NCBI RefSeq assembly: GCF_003967535.1 | Contig: NZ_BIFR01000001.1 | Location: 4,525,001 to 4,589,000, forward strand | Length of the DNA stretch: 64,000 bases | Reading direction: 5' to 3' | Source of the DNA: Tengunoibacter tsumagoiensis | GTDB lineage: Bacteria > Chloroflexota > Ktedonobacteria > Ktedonobacterales > Ktedonobacteraceae | Program-made: the position numbers and the translations under genes | The notes under the pieces: generated by a model | The model's input: the letters and a program-made list of their open reading frames with translations, nothing else | The model's database searches: none | Told to the model about the DNA's origin: nothing | Shown: positions 45,324-54,200 of the stretch, piece by piece | Layout: each line of letters begins with the position of its first letter | Position numbering within the stretch: position 1 is the stretch's first letter

Positions 45324-46460
45324 ATGGTAGCAATCGCAGCAACAAATCTGGTAAAGCGTTATCAGGACAAGCTAGCCGTCAATGATGTAAGCCTGGATAT
45401 CGGTGAAGACGAGCTTCTGGTGCTCGTTGGACCTTCTGGGTGTGGCAAAACGACCACGTTGCGTATGCTTGTGGGACTGGAGCCAATTACAAGCGGCACG
45501 CTGCGCTTCGGTGAAAAAGTTGTCAATGAGATCCGTCCTAAAGATCGCAATGTGGCGATGGTCTTCCAGGATTACGCTATTTTTCCTCATTTTACTGTCT
45601 ATGAGAATATTGCTTATGGTATGCGTGCTCGCCATGAAAATCGCGCGCTGATCAGCGAGCGCGTTCCAGCTGCGGCCCGCATGTTCCGTATTGACCACTT
45701 GCTCAAACGCAAACCTCGCCAGTTAAGTGGTGGTGAGCGACAGCGTGTGGCTCTGGCTCGTGCTCTGGTCCGAGATGCCAGCCTCTATCTCTATGATGAG
45801 CCTCTGGCCAATCTAGACGCTCAATTGCGCCATCAGGCTCGCGAAGATATTCTGCTGCTCCATCGCGAAAAAGGCCGCCCCAGTGTCTATGTGACTCATG
45901 ATCAGTCTGAGGCCATGGCTCTTGGCGATCGTATCGCGGTCATGCGCGATGGCAAAATTCAGCAGATCGGCACAGGGACGGAGCTCTACGACCAGCCCTA
46001 TAGCCGCTTTGTCGCTTTCTTTATTGGGACACCCAGTATCAATCTCTTTGACGCTGAACTGCGCAACAACAATGGCGAGATCGATATTGTCACCCAGGCC
46101 TTTACTGTCCGAGCTGCCGATGAGATGAAAGAGAAGATTCGCGGCCATATCGGTAGACCTGTGACTCTTGGCTTACGTCCCGAAGATCTGCATCCACCTC
46201 GCAATGCTCCCTTCCCTGTTACGGCTGAAAATACCATTCATGGCATTGTCAATGTCATTGAGCCAACCTCTACAGGGTGCACTGTCTATCTCACAACCCT
46301 GGGAGCCGAAGGGCAAGACTTTATCGCAACGTTTAAAGCACGCCTTCCAGCAAGCTATATTGGCAAAGAGGTACCTCTGGCAGTCAATCGCCGCAAAATC
46401 CAACTCTTTGATGCTGAGACGGAGCGTTCTCTGCTTTATGGCCCTGGTATCCAATTTTAA
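45324..46460 (+). CDS. Sugar-type ABC transporter ATPase (second of three)
   Basis: 378 residues. Seen: Walker A GPSGCGKTTTLR at 36-47, Q-loop VFQDYAIFPHF, signature LSGGERQRVALAR, Walker B LYDEPLANLD, H-loop VTHDQSEA, and a C-terminal TOBE domain. Starts 97 bases after the first ATPase gene, with an AAGGAG ribosome site. Clearly paralogous to its neighbours but not a recent duplicate, since the TOBE domains differ throughout. Confidence 0.93.
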   Translation: MVAIAATNLVKRYQDKLAVNDVSLDIGEDELLVLVGPSGCGKTTTLRMLVGLEPITSGTLRFGEKVVNEIRPKDRNVAMVFQDYAIFPHFTVYENIAYGMRARHENRALISERVPAAARMFRIDHLLKRKPRQLSGGERQRVALARALVRDASLYLYDEPLANLDAQLRHQAREDILLLHREKGRPSVYVTHDQSEAMALGDRIAVMRDGKIQQIGTGTELYDQPYSRFVAFFIGTPSINLFDAELRNNNGEIDIVTQAFTVRAADEMKEKIRGHIGRPVTLGLRPEDLHPPRNAPFPVTAENTIHGIVNVIEPTSTGCTVYLTTLGAEGQDFIATFKARLPASYIGKEVPLAVNRRKIQLFDAETERSLLYGPGIQF

Positions 46461-46505
46461 CCTGGCCTGTTGGCAGTGATTCGCCAACTGTACAGCTCTA
46501 AATGA

Positions 46506-46538
46506 GAGTGGTAGTCCATCTCGGATCGACTACCACTC
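46506..46538 (+). promoter_or_regulatory. Hairpin between the second and third ATPase genes
   Basis: GAGTGGTAGTC / complement, 11-bp perfect stem, 11-base loop; no T-run. May adjust expression of the downstream genes or stabilise transcript ends. Confidence 0.6.
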
Positions 46539-46593
46539 CATCTTATCATTTGCATATCGTACTATTTTTCTAGCTAAAGGATAGAGGAGCACT

Positions 46594-47712
46594 ATGAGTG
46601 AACTTGTTGTGCAAGGGTTGCGCAAAAGCTTTGGAAACAATGTTGTCGTTAATGATATTAGCTTTTCGGTCCAGGAAGGTGAGTTCTTTGTCTTGTTAGG
46701 ACCTTCCGGCGGTGGTAAAAGTACGACGCTACGCTTGATCTGTGGTCTGGAGCAGCCAGATAGTGGTAAGATTGTGCTGGGCAACCAGGATATTACCAAT
46801 CTCACTCCACGCCAACGTAATCTGGGAATGGTCTTTCAGGACTATGGACTCTACCCTAATATGACTGTCTTTGGCAATATTGCTTATGGTCTCGAGACAC
46901 GGCATGTGGCTAAAAATGAGGTCGACAAACGTGTACGCTCGGCCGCTGAGATGCTCGGACTGACCTCCCACCTCCCTCGCTCCATCAATGATCTTTCAGG
47001 TGGTGAGCAGCAACGTGTGGCGCTGGCTCGCTGTCTGGCTAAAGATGCTGAACTCTTCCTCTTTGATGAGCCACTCTCTAACCTGGACCCCAAACTCCGC
47101 TTCCAGGCTCGACGCGATATCCTGAATGTCCATCGCACCAAGAAAAAGCCCAGTCTGTATGTTACGCACGATCAGAGCGAGGCCTTTGCGGTCGGTGATC
47201 GCATTGCCGTCATTGCTAAAGGTCGTTTACAGCAAGTGGGCACTCCAGATGAGTTAATCAACTTCCCCAGCAATGTTTTTATGGCTCGCTTCATCGGTAC
47301 TCCTCCTATGAATACCTTAACCGGCCAATTGGTCCGTGGAAATGGCGCCTTCGCTGTTGCGATCAATGGCCTGACGATTCCGTTGCCAGCTAAATGGAAT
47401 GCTATTCTGCAAAATTATCAGCAAAATGAGATTATCCTTGGTCTTCCTCCCACTGCCATTGTTCAACAGGAGTTTTTCACAACTGTTGATCATCAGGTCT
47501 ATCAGATCCCGGCTGAAGTCCTCGATATCGAGTCGCAGATTGGTGAGTCGATCCTGACGCTGAAATTAGGGAACGATCTGACCGCACAGGCACAATTTAG
47601 CGACGGAGAAGAAGCGCATCCTAATGTAGGCGATCGCATCAAGGTTGGTGTCAACCTGGAAGCGCTCAAACTTTTCGATCCCATCAGCGAAAACGCAATA
47701 AAGGTAGAATAG
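46594..47712 (+). CDS. Sugar-type ABC transporter ATPase (third of three)
   Basis: 372 residues. Seen: Walker A GPSGGGKSTTLR, Q-loop VFQDYGLYPNM, signature LSGGEQQRVALAR, Walker B LFDEPLSNLD, H-loop VTHDQSEA, then a TOBE domain. ATG 46594 follows a GGAGCAC site. Its stop codon is three bases from the chaperonin start, so the two are translated together. As in the other two, the catalytic residues are intact. MsmX-type ATPases can serve several permeases encoded elsewhere, which is the simplest explanation for a permease-free set. Confidence 0.93.
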   Translation: MSELVVQGLRKSFGNNVVVNDISFSVQEGEFFVLLGPSGGGKSTTLRLICGLEQPDSGKIVLGNQDITNLTPRQRNLGMVFQDYGLYPNMTVFGNIAYGLETRHVAKNEVDKRVRSAAEMLGLTSHLPRSINDLSGGEQQRVALARCLAKDAELFLFDEPLSNLDPKLRFQARRDILNVHRTKKKPSLYVTHDQSEAFAVGDRIAVIAKGRLQQVGTPDELINFPSNVFMARFIGTPPMNTLTGQLVRGNGAFAVAINGLTIPLPAKWNAILQNYQQNEIILGLPPTAIVQQEFFTTVDHQVYQIPAEVLDIESQIGESILTLKLGNDLTAQAQFSDGEEAHPNVGDRIKVGVNLEALKLFDPISENAIKVE

Positions 47713-47715
47713 ACC

Positions 47716-49317
47716 ATGACTGTACATCAAGAATTACTCCAATCCCCGGCCTCTTCACAGATCCTCAAACGGGGTTTTGAGACACTGGCAACCCCGATCG
47801 CTACCACGCTGGGCCCCTCCCAGCGTGTGGTGATAAATGCAGTGACTCCTTCTGAGATTGAGCTGCTGGCCGATACTGGCACTATCGCCAGACGCTTTCT
47901 TGAATTACCGAATCGCGGAGAAAATATTGGTGCGATGCTCCTGCGAACGATGATTCTTCAGATGCATGAGACCTATGGCGATGGCGCAGCAACCGCAACT
48001 GTTCTGGCACGTGCGATGCTGAGAGAAGGCACCCGAATGACGGCAGCCGGGATGCATTCAACTCTGCTCAAACGGGGGATCGAGCGCGGTGTTGCCATTG
48101 CGCAACAACAATTAGATCAACAGGTTCAACCAGTCTCTGGTCAAGAGATGCTCACAAAGCTAAGCATTGCTCTTACAGGCAATGAAGAGTTAGGGCAGAT
48201 TATTGGCGAGATGGCTGATGTGCTGGGGGAGAATGCTCCGATCGTCATTCACGACAGCGAGGCGTCGCATCATGACCGGGAATATGTCTCTGGTGGCAGT
48301 TGGCCTGGCTATCCAGGTGAACGCCTCTTGATTCCTGAGGGGAAAGCTGGACTGGAGCTGCAACATCCTCTGATTCTCTTAATCAACGAAAATGTTGAAG
48401 AGCTCTCACAGGTTCAAGCGGCACTGGAGTTTGCGGTCTCGCTTCCCGAAAAGCCTCCCCTCTTGCTCATTGCTCGCTCTATTAAGGGCCCTGCTCGTGA
48501 CGCTCTGATTCTTAACCATACCCGCGGCGTGCTGACTATCGGTATTGGCATCCTCTCTTCAGGGATTATGACGAGCATCGAGGATATGGGGGATATGGCC
48601 GCTCTCACAGGCGCTCGCGTCCTCTCGGAAGAGACTGGCTATTCCCCCAAAAGGTTTATGCCATCCTATCTAGGTCAGGCCCGTAAGGCGACAATCACTC
48701 ATTCCAATATTACGATCATTGATGGTTCTGGCGAACAGCAGCAGATTCGCACTCGAATGTCTGAGATTAAAGCACGCATCAAGCAATCTCTTAAGGAGAA
48801 AAAAGATTCTCAGGAGGAGCGGGAATTTCTACGTGCTCGCCTTGGCCGCCTGGCTGGAGGAGTTGGTGTCCTCAAGTTAAGTTCGGCGAGCGACAAAGAA
48901 AGCGAAGATCAAAAAGAGCGAGTTCGCAATGCTCTACGGGTAATCGAAGATGTACGTGAACATGGAGTGGTTGCCGGTGGTGGGGTAGCCTATCTCTCCT
49001 GTATTAAAGCCATTGAACAGGCTGCGCTTGCCTGTTCACAGCCAGATGAGGCGGCTGGCATTGCACTTGTGGCCAAAGCCTTAAGTGCTCCTTTCTTACA
49101 GATCGTTCAAAACTTTGGCCGCGTTTATCCCCCACTGGCTCTTGATGAGGTACAACGCTTAGGGGCGGGTTATGGCTTTGACGCTCGCACCGGGCAGTAT
49201 GTTTCAATGCTCGAAGCCGGTATCTTTGATAGTGCATACGTAGTACGTGCTGCTCTTGAGGCGGCAAGTAGTGTCGCGACAATGGCCTTAACAACTGAAG
49301 CACTCATTTTGATGTAG
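47716..49317 (+). CDS. Divergent group I chaperonin (GroEL paralogue), catalytic Asp replaced
   Basis: 533 residues. Equatorial and intermediate domains are recognisable: TLGPSQRVV (normally TLGPKGRNV), D53, GDGAATATVLA at 88-98 (normally GDGTTTATVLA), LAGGVGVLK and HGVVAGGGVAYL. The position of E. coli Asp398, needed for ATP hydrolysis, is Asn405 (codon AAT). The apical domain lacks the family's QFDRGYLSPYF and PGFGDRR segments, which bind substrate and GroES, and the C-terminal Gly-Gly-Met tail is absent. It probably binds ATP but hydrolyses slowly and is unlikely to use GroES. Not a housekeeping GroEL: no groES is adjacent. It sits between a sugar ABC ATPase (3 bases) and the propeller gene. 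Confidence 0.88.
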   Translation: MTVHQELLQSPASSQILKRGFETLATPIATTLGPSQRVVINAVTPSEIELLADTGTIARRFLELPNRGENIGAMLLRTMILQMHETYGDGAATATVLARAMLREGTRMTAAGMHSTLLKRGIERGVAIAQQQLDQQVQPVSGQEMLTKLSIALTGNEELGQIIGEMADVLGENAPIVIHDSEASHHDREYVSGGSWPGYPGERLLIPEGKAGLELQHPLILLINENVEELSQVQAALEFAVSLPEKPPLLLIARSIKGPARDALILNHTRGVLTIGIGILSSGIMTSIEDMGDMAALTGARVLSEETGYSPKRFMPSYLGQARKATITHSNITIIDGSGEQQQIRTRMSEIKARIKQSLKEKKDSQEEREFLRARLGRLAGGVGVLKLSSASDKESEDQKERVRNALRVIEDVREHGVVAGGGVAYLSCIKAIEQAALACSQPDEAAGIALVAKALSAPFLQIVQNFGRVYPPLALDEVQRLGAGYGFDARTGQYVSMLEAGIFDSAYVVRAALEAASSVATMALTTEALILM

Positions 49318-49331
49318 GGGTGGATACGCAT

Positions 49332-51089
49332 ATGGAAACAACACAACAACGATGGCAACACATTCCCGCTCTGGCTATTCCATCGCCTGTTCTTGCAATT
49401 GCAACACGCGGTGAGGAGCTCTGGGCTGGTGGCACTGGCGGTATTGCCCATACTACAAATATCTCAAATACCTCAAATATCTCAAATACTGTACATACCA
49501 CAACCAACCGTGACTGGTACTCGCATCTCGCAGGACTGCCACTTACGTCCGTAAGCACGCTCGAAATAATTGAAGGACGCATCTTTGCTGGTGGCGTCGA
49601 GGGTATTGCCTTCTCGTTAGATGGGGGGACTACATGGGAAGCAGCCAAGCTCACTGAGGGGCTGGCCTCAATTATGGCGATTGTCGCTTCTCCACGTTTC
49701 GCTCAAGACCATACGTTATTAGCGGCGACTCTCGAGACTGGTATTCTTCGCAGCGAAGATGGCGGAGTAACCTGGAAAAGCGTCAATTTTGGACTCCAGA
49801 GTCTGGAAGTTAATGCTCTTCTCTGGCTGGAGGGCGAGACGGTTCTGGCTGCTACCTCCGATGGACTGCATCGCTCTACCAACAGTGGACGCGCCTGGCG
49901 CTTTGTGCGCAATAGCGAGGAGTTCTCTTTTATCTCACTTATCGCCAATCCCGATCAGACGCTCTTAGCTGCCAGTGAGACGGAGGGGCTCTTTCTCTCA
50001 GATGATTATGGGGCAACCTGGGAATCGTACGGCGAGCTCTCGACAGAGGCCGAGATTACTGGCCTGTGGCGGACTGCATCTGCAACGCTCCTGGTGGCAA
50101 CCTCTAATCAAGGGCTTCTTCGCTCGCAGGATGATGGACAGACCTGGGAAGAGGTACAGATGGCGACTGTACTCTCTCTCACTGCCTCCCAGCACGCACT
50201 CTTTATTGGCACAACCAATGGGGTCTTTATCAGTCAGGATGATGGACAGACCTGGAGCGTTCTGCCCCACCCGCCAGTTCATGATCTACACAACTTGCTT
50301 GTTGCTGATGGCACGATCTATCTATCAGGTCTTCATATGGGCATGTGGAAGTTCGCTGAGGGCGAGTGGAAGGCGCTTTCTGATATCCCTTATCCTTTAA
50401 CTGCTGTCTTACCCGGACCTGATACGTCTTTCTTTATTTCTAGCCTTCAGGGACTCCAACGTACGACCGATGGTGGCAAAACCTGGCAGACGGTGATTAC
50501 CGGCGAACCGGGCAATATCTCTCAGATGGCCTTTCGCGCTGATGGCCGCATCGGTTGCGCTGGTAGTGGCGATGGGACGTATCTCTATCGTACGCAGGAT
50601 GGGGGCAAAAGCTGGCAACCGCTAACGGCTCCCTTTGGCATCTTGCCATTGAGCTCGCTGCTTGTCACGAAGGACTCTTTCATCGCTGTCTGCTATGATC
50701 CCCGACAACTCAATGCTCACGTCTGGCGCTCACGCGACAATGGGAAGAATTGGAAGCATGAGCTGGATGGGCAGACCAACTGGCCGCTGGTGACTACCTA
50801 TGATCAGCCACCTCTTTTGACAATGGCCGATAGTCTGCTCTTGCAGGAGGTTCCAGGTCTCTGGAAACAAGTAACCCTCGGACAGGGCGGCATTCGGCGC
50901 ATTGTTGGAAATGGGACGATACTGCTTGCGCTGACGACACAGAGCCTGCTCCAATCTCACGATCATGGGCTGACCTGGGAGAAGGCCTCTCAAGAGATCT
51001 CAATTAACGATATCCTTGATCTGGCCCTGACACCACAGCTGCTCTACCTGTTACTCACTGATGGTCGTGTCCTGGTTAAAGAGCTCTAA
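49332..51089 (+). CDS. Asp-box beta-propeller protein (sortilin/YCF48-like)
   Basis: 585 residues from ATG 49332, chosen for the GGGGTGG before it; GTG 49320 is possible. At least ten Asp boxes (S/T-x-D-x-G-x-T/S-W) are visible, such as SEDGGVTWK, SDDYGATWE, SQDDGQTWE, TTDGGKTWQ, TQDGGKSWQ and SHDHGLTWE, spaced about 45-50 residues apart. This indicates one or two beta-propellers of the sialidase/Vps10 type. The catalytic Arg triad of sialidases is not evident, and there is no signal peptide, so it is predicted cytoplasmic. Begins 14 bases after the chaperonin stop; last gene of the operon. May be a client or cofactor of the chaperonin; this is inference. Confidence 0.82.
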   Translation: METTQQRWQHIPALAIPSPVLAIATRGEELWAGGTGGIAHTTNISNTSNISNTVHTTTNRDWYSHLAGLPLTSVSTLEIIEGRIFAGGVEGIAFSLDGGTTWEAAKLTEGLASIMAIVASPRFAQDHTLLAATLETGILRSEDGGVTWKSVNFGLQSLEVNALLWLEGETVLAATSDGLHRSTNSGRAWRFVRNSEEFSFISLIANPDQTLLAASETEGLFLSDDYGATWESYGELSTEAEITGLWRTASATLLVATSNQGLLRSQDDGQTWEEVQMATVLSLTASQHALFIGTTNGVFISQDDGQTWSVLPHPPVHDLHNLLVADGTIYLSGLHMGMWKFAEGEWKALSDIPYPLTAVLPGPDTSFFISSLQGLQRTTDGGKTWQTVITGEPGNISQMAFRADGRIGCAGSGDGTYLYRTQDGGKSWQPLTAPFGILPLSSLLVTKDSFIAVCYDPRQLNAHVWRSRDNGKNWKHELDGQTNWPLVTTYDQPPLLTMADSLLLQEVPGLWKQVTLGQGGIRRIVGNGTILLALTTQSLLQSHDHGLTWEKASQEISINDILDLALTPQLLYLLLTDGRVLVKEL

Positions 51090-51202
51090 ACTTACAGAAC
51101 GAGAGAAATTCCTTTTCACTCTATTCGTGATTATGCTATCAATCTAGCCGTAAAAGAGCTTGAGAGATAAAAAAAGCGACAAACACTGAATGAGACAAGC
51201 AA

Positions 51203-51277
51203 CCAGGTCATTGGTCTCTGCGGTGCGAGGCTTATCCTAAGGATGAAGTCTCGCACCGCAGCGTACCTGTGACCTGG
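51203..51277. terminator. Nested hairpin between convergent genes
   Basis: Inner stem CTGCGGTGCGAGGCTT (51218-51233) with 51246-51261, one wobble, capped by ATCC/GGAT; outer stem CCAGGTCA (51203-51210) with TGACCTGG (51270-51277). It ends one base before the giant gene's stop and can terminate both directions. Confidence 0.75.
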
Positions 51278-54200
51278 CTATCTATCGAAAAGAAATGCTT
51301 TCTTCCAGGCTGAGAAGAGGGGCCTTATCAATGGCCTCTCTTCTGGCAACTTTACGATAGAGGTCGAAGCGGCGTTGACGGTTACTGTATTTGTTCCTTG
51401 GTTATTTGCCTGGTTGATGTCTCCTGAAACAGAGACACTGGCCGTACTGGTTAATGAAGGAACTGCGCTCGCAGTAAGAGTGCCCGAGACTGCAATGACG
51501 GGGAGGATTCTCCCACCCATAATAGGATAGCTTCCCGTATAGGTAGCTGCAATTGTAAGCGGACTCGTAGTTGAGCTCAGAGATGCAATTGTCCACCCTG
51601 TGCCCTGAACGCTAATATTCGTCAGACCGGCTGGAATAGTAATACTTACCGTAACTGGATTGGTTGAAGTTACAGAGCCGGTGCCATAAGTATTCCCCGC
51701 AACAACATTGTAGGTCAGACTCTGCCCCACTGTATAGGTAGACCCTCCTTTCGTGCTCACCCCAATATAAAGATCCGCTGGGCCTGGCGTTGGTGTTGGC
51801 GTTGGTTGAGAGACCGTTGCCGTGTTGTTCGCCGTATTATTTGCTAGATTGCTGTCTCCCGGCGTACTCACTGTGACCGAACTCGTAATGGATGGGACAG
51901 CAGCACTTGTCACAACACCTACAATCGTTAACAGACCAGGACATTGGCCAGCCAACACTGGATAACTCCCTGTATAGGTCGCTGTAAAATTCGTTGGGCT
52001 GGTCGTTGCTGAGATGGAGTTCAGGGTCCAGCCTGTTCCTTTGACGGTGACCCCTGTTAACCCTATTGGAAGAACACCAGTCACTGTAATCGAATTAGGA
52101 CCGGTCACGCTTCCTGATCCAGCGCTATTACAGATTTTGACATTGTAAGCAACAGCCGTTCCCACCGGAATAGGTGTTGGATTAAGCTCTGTGAGTTGAA
52201 GCGAAAGATCAGGCGCACTCACAGGACTGAGTGTTACTGTTGGACTTGGTAGTGCTGTTGGTGTGGGCACGAGATTAACAAGAACTGTATCAATCGACAG
52301 ATTGTTGGATGGATTACTCTCACCCGGAACCGACACACAGCTAGCAAGAGTTAGCGAAGGCACTGCGCTAGAGGCGATTGTCCCTGTCAATAGAAGTTGA
52401 GGCAATGCCTGTCCTGGTAGCACAGGGTAACTCCCAGTATAGGTTGCAGTAACAATGGTTGGGCTCGTCGTTGCTGAGATGGAATTCACGGTCCATCCAT
52501 TACCAGCTACAGAGATACCTGTCAGTCCAACTGGGGCAATGGTGTTCACCACAATAGAGTTAGGAACTGTGATGGCTCCTGCTCCCGATACATTACTTAT
52601 TGAAGCACTAAACGTTACTGTCTGACCTACTGTAAATGCTGATACACCCTGGTTGCCCAGTACAACCGACACATCTGGCGGCAACGGCGTCGCTGTTGGG
52701 CTTGGTGTTGGTGCTGGACTTGGTGTCGCCGTTGGACTTGGCGTCGCCGTTGGACTTGGCGTCGCCGTCGGACTTGGCGTCGCTGTCGGGCTTGGTGTCG
52801 CCGTCGGGCTTGGCGTCGCTGTCGGGCTTGGCGTCGCCGTCGGACTTGGCGTCGCTGTCGGGCTTGGCGTCGCCGTCGGGCTTGGCGTCGCCGTCGGGCT
52901 TGGCGTCGCCGTCGGGCTTGGCGTCGCTGTTGGACTTGGCGTCGCCGTCGGCGTTGGCGTGGGAAGAGCATTTACTAGCACAGTATTCGTGGCAAAGTTA
53001 TTGAACGGGTTACTATCTCCGCCAATTCCCACATTGGCAGTACTCGTTAGTGAAGGCACTGAACTACTGGTGAGAGTCCCAATAATCACTAGAGGTGACA
53101 AACTACTGCCTGGTAATACCGGGTACGTTCCCGTATAGGTGGCTGTGATAATTGCGGGACTGGTTGTCGCTGAGATCGAGCTAACGATCCAACCCGAACC
53201 GTTGGCAGTCAGACCTGTAAGTCCCGCTGGAATCACCATACTGGCTGTAATTGAATTAGGTACCGTCGCCGCCCCAGCATTGGCTGTCTCACTGACTGTT
53301 GCCACATAGATAAGTGTCTGACCTACTGTGAGCGTCGATCCCCCTTGATTGCTCAATGCAATTGAAACATCTGGAGGTAATGGTGTCGCTGTCGGACTTG
53401 GTGTTGCTGTTGGACTTGGTGTCGCCGTCGGACTTGGTGTCGCTGTCGGGCTCGGCGTTGCCGTTGGACTCGGTGTCGCTGTTGGACTTGGTGTCGCCGT
53501 CGGACTTGGTGTCGCCGTCGGGCTCGGCGTCGCTGTCGGACTTGGCGTCGGCGTTGGTGTTGGCAGATCATTCACCAGTACCGTATTGGTGGACAGATTA
53601 TTGAACGGATTACTATCTCCAATAGTTCCTACGCTGGCTGTGCTCGTCAATGATGGTACCGATCCTGTCGTTAGTACTCCAGTCACTGTCAATGGTGGCA
53701 ATACTGCGCCCGGCTGGATCGGATAGGTACCTATATACGTTGCTGTTATAATCGCAGGACTGGTCGTTGCGGATAGTAAACCAATTGTCCAATTATAACC
53801 ACTTGCTATGACGTTTGTAAGTCCAATAGGAATCACAACGCTAGCGGTAATACTGTTAGGGGCTGTTATGGCTCCTGCATTCCCAGTTACACTAACTATC
53901 GCATTATACGTGAGCGTCTGACCTACAGTCACTGTTGAGCTACTCTGATTATTCAACACAATCGACACGTCTGGAGGCAGAGGAGTTGCCGTTGCTGTCG
54001 CTGTTGCTGTTGGGCTTGGCGTTGGCGTGGGCACTGCGTTCACAATGATAGTATTACTGGCGATATTATTGCCAGGATTGCTATCATTAAGGGCACTTAC
54101 GGAGATTGAACTCGTTAGCGAAGGGATGCTAGCATCTGTAAGCGTGCCTGAAATGATTAAAGGCGGTAGACACAATCCTCCTGGTATAGGATACCCCCCT

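Noticed and set aside
47716..49317. Housekeeping groEL
   Set aside because: No groES adjacent, catalytic Asp replaced by Asn, apical motifs and GGM tail missing; it is a paralogue.
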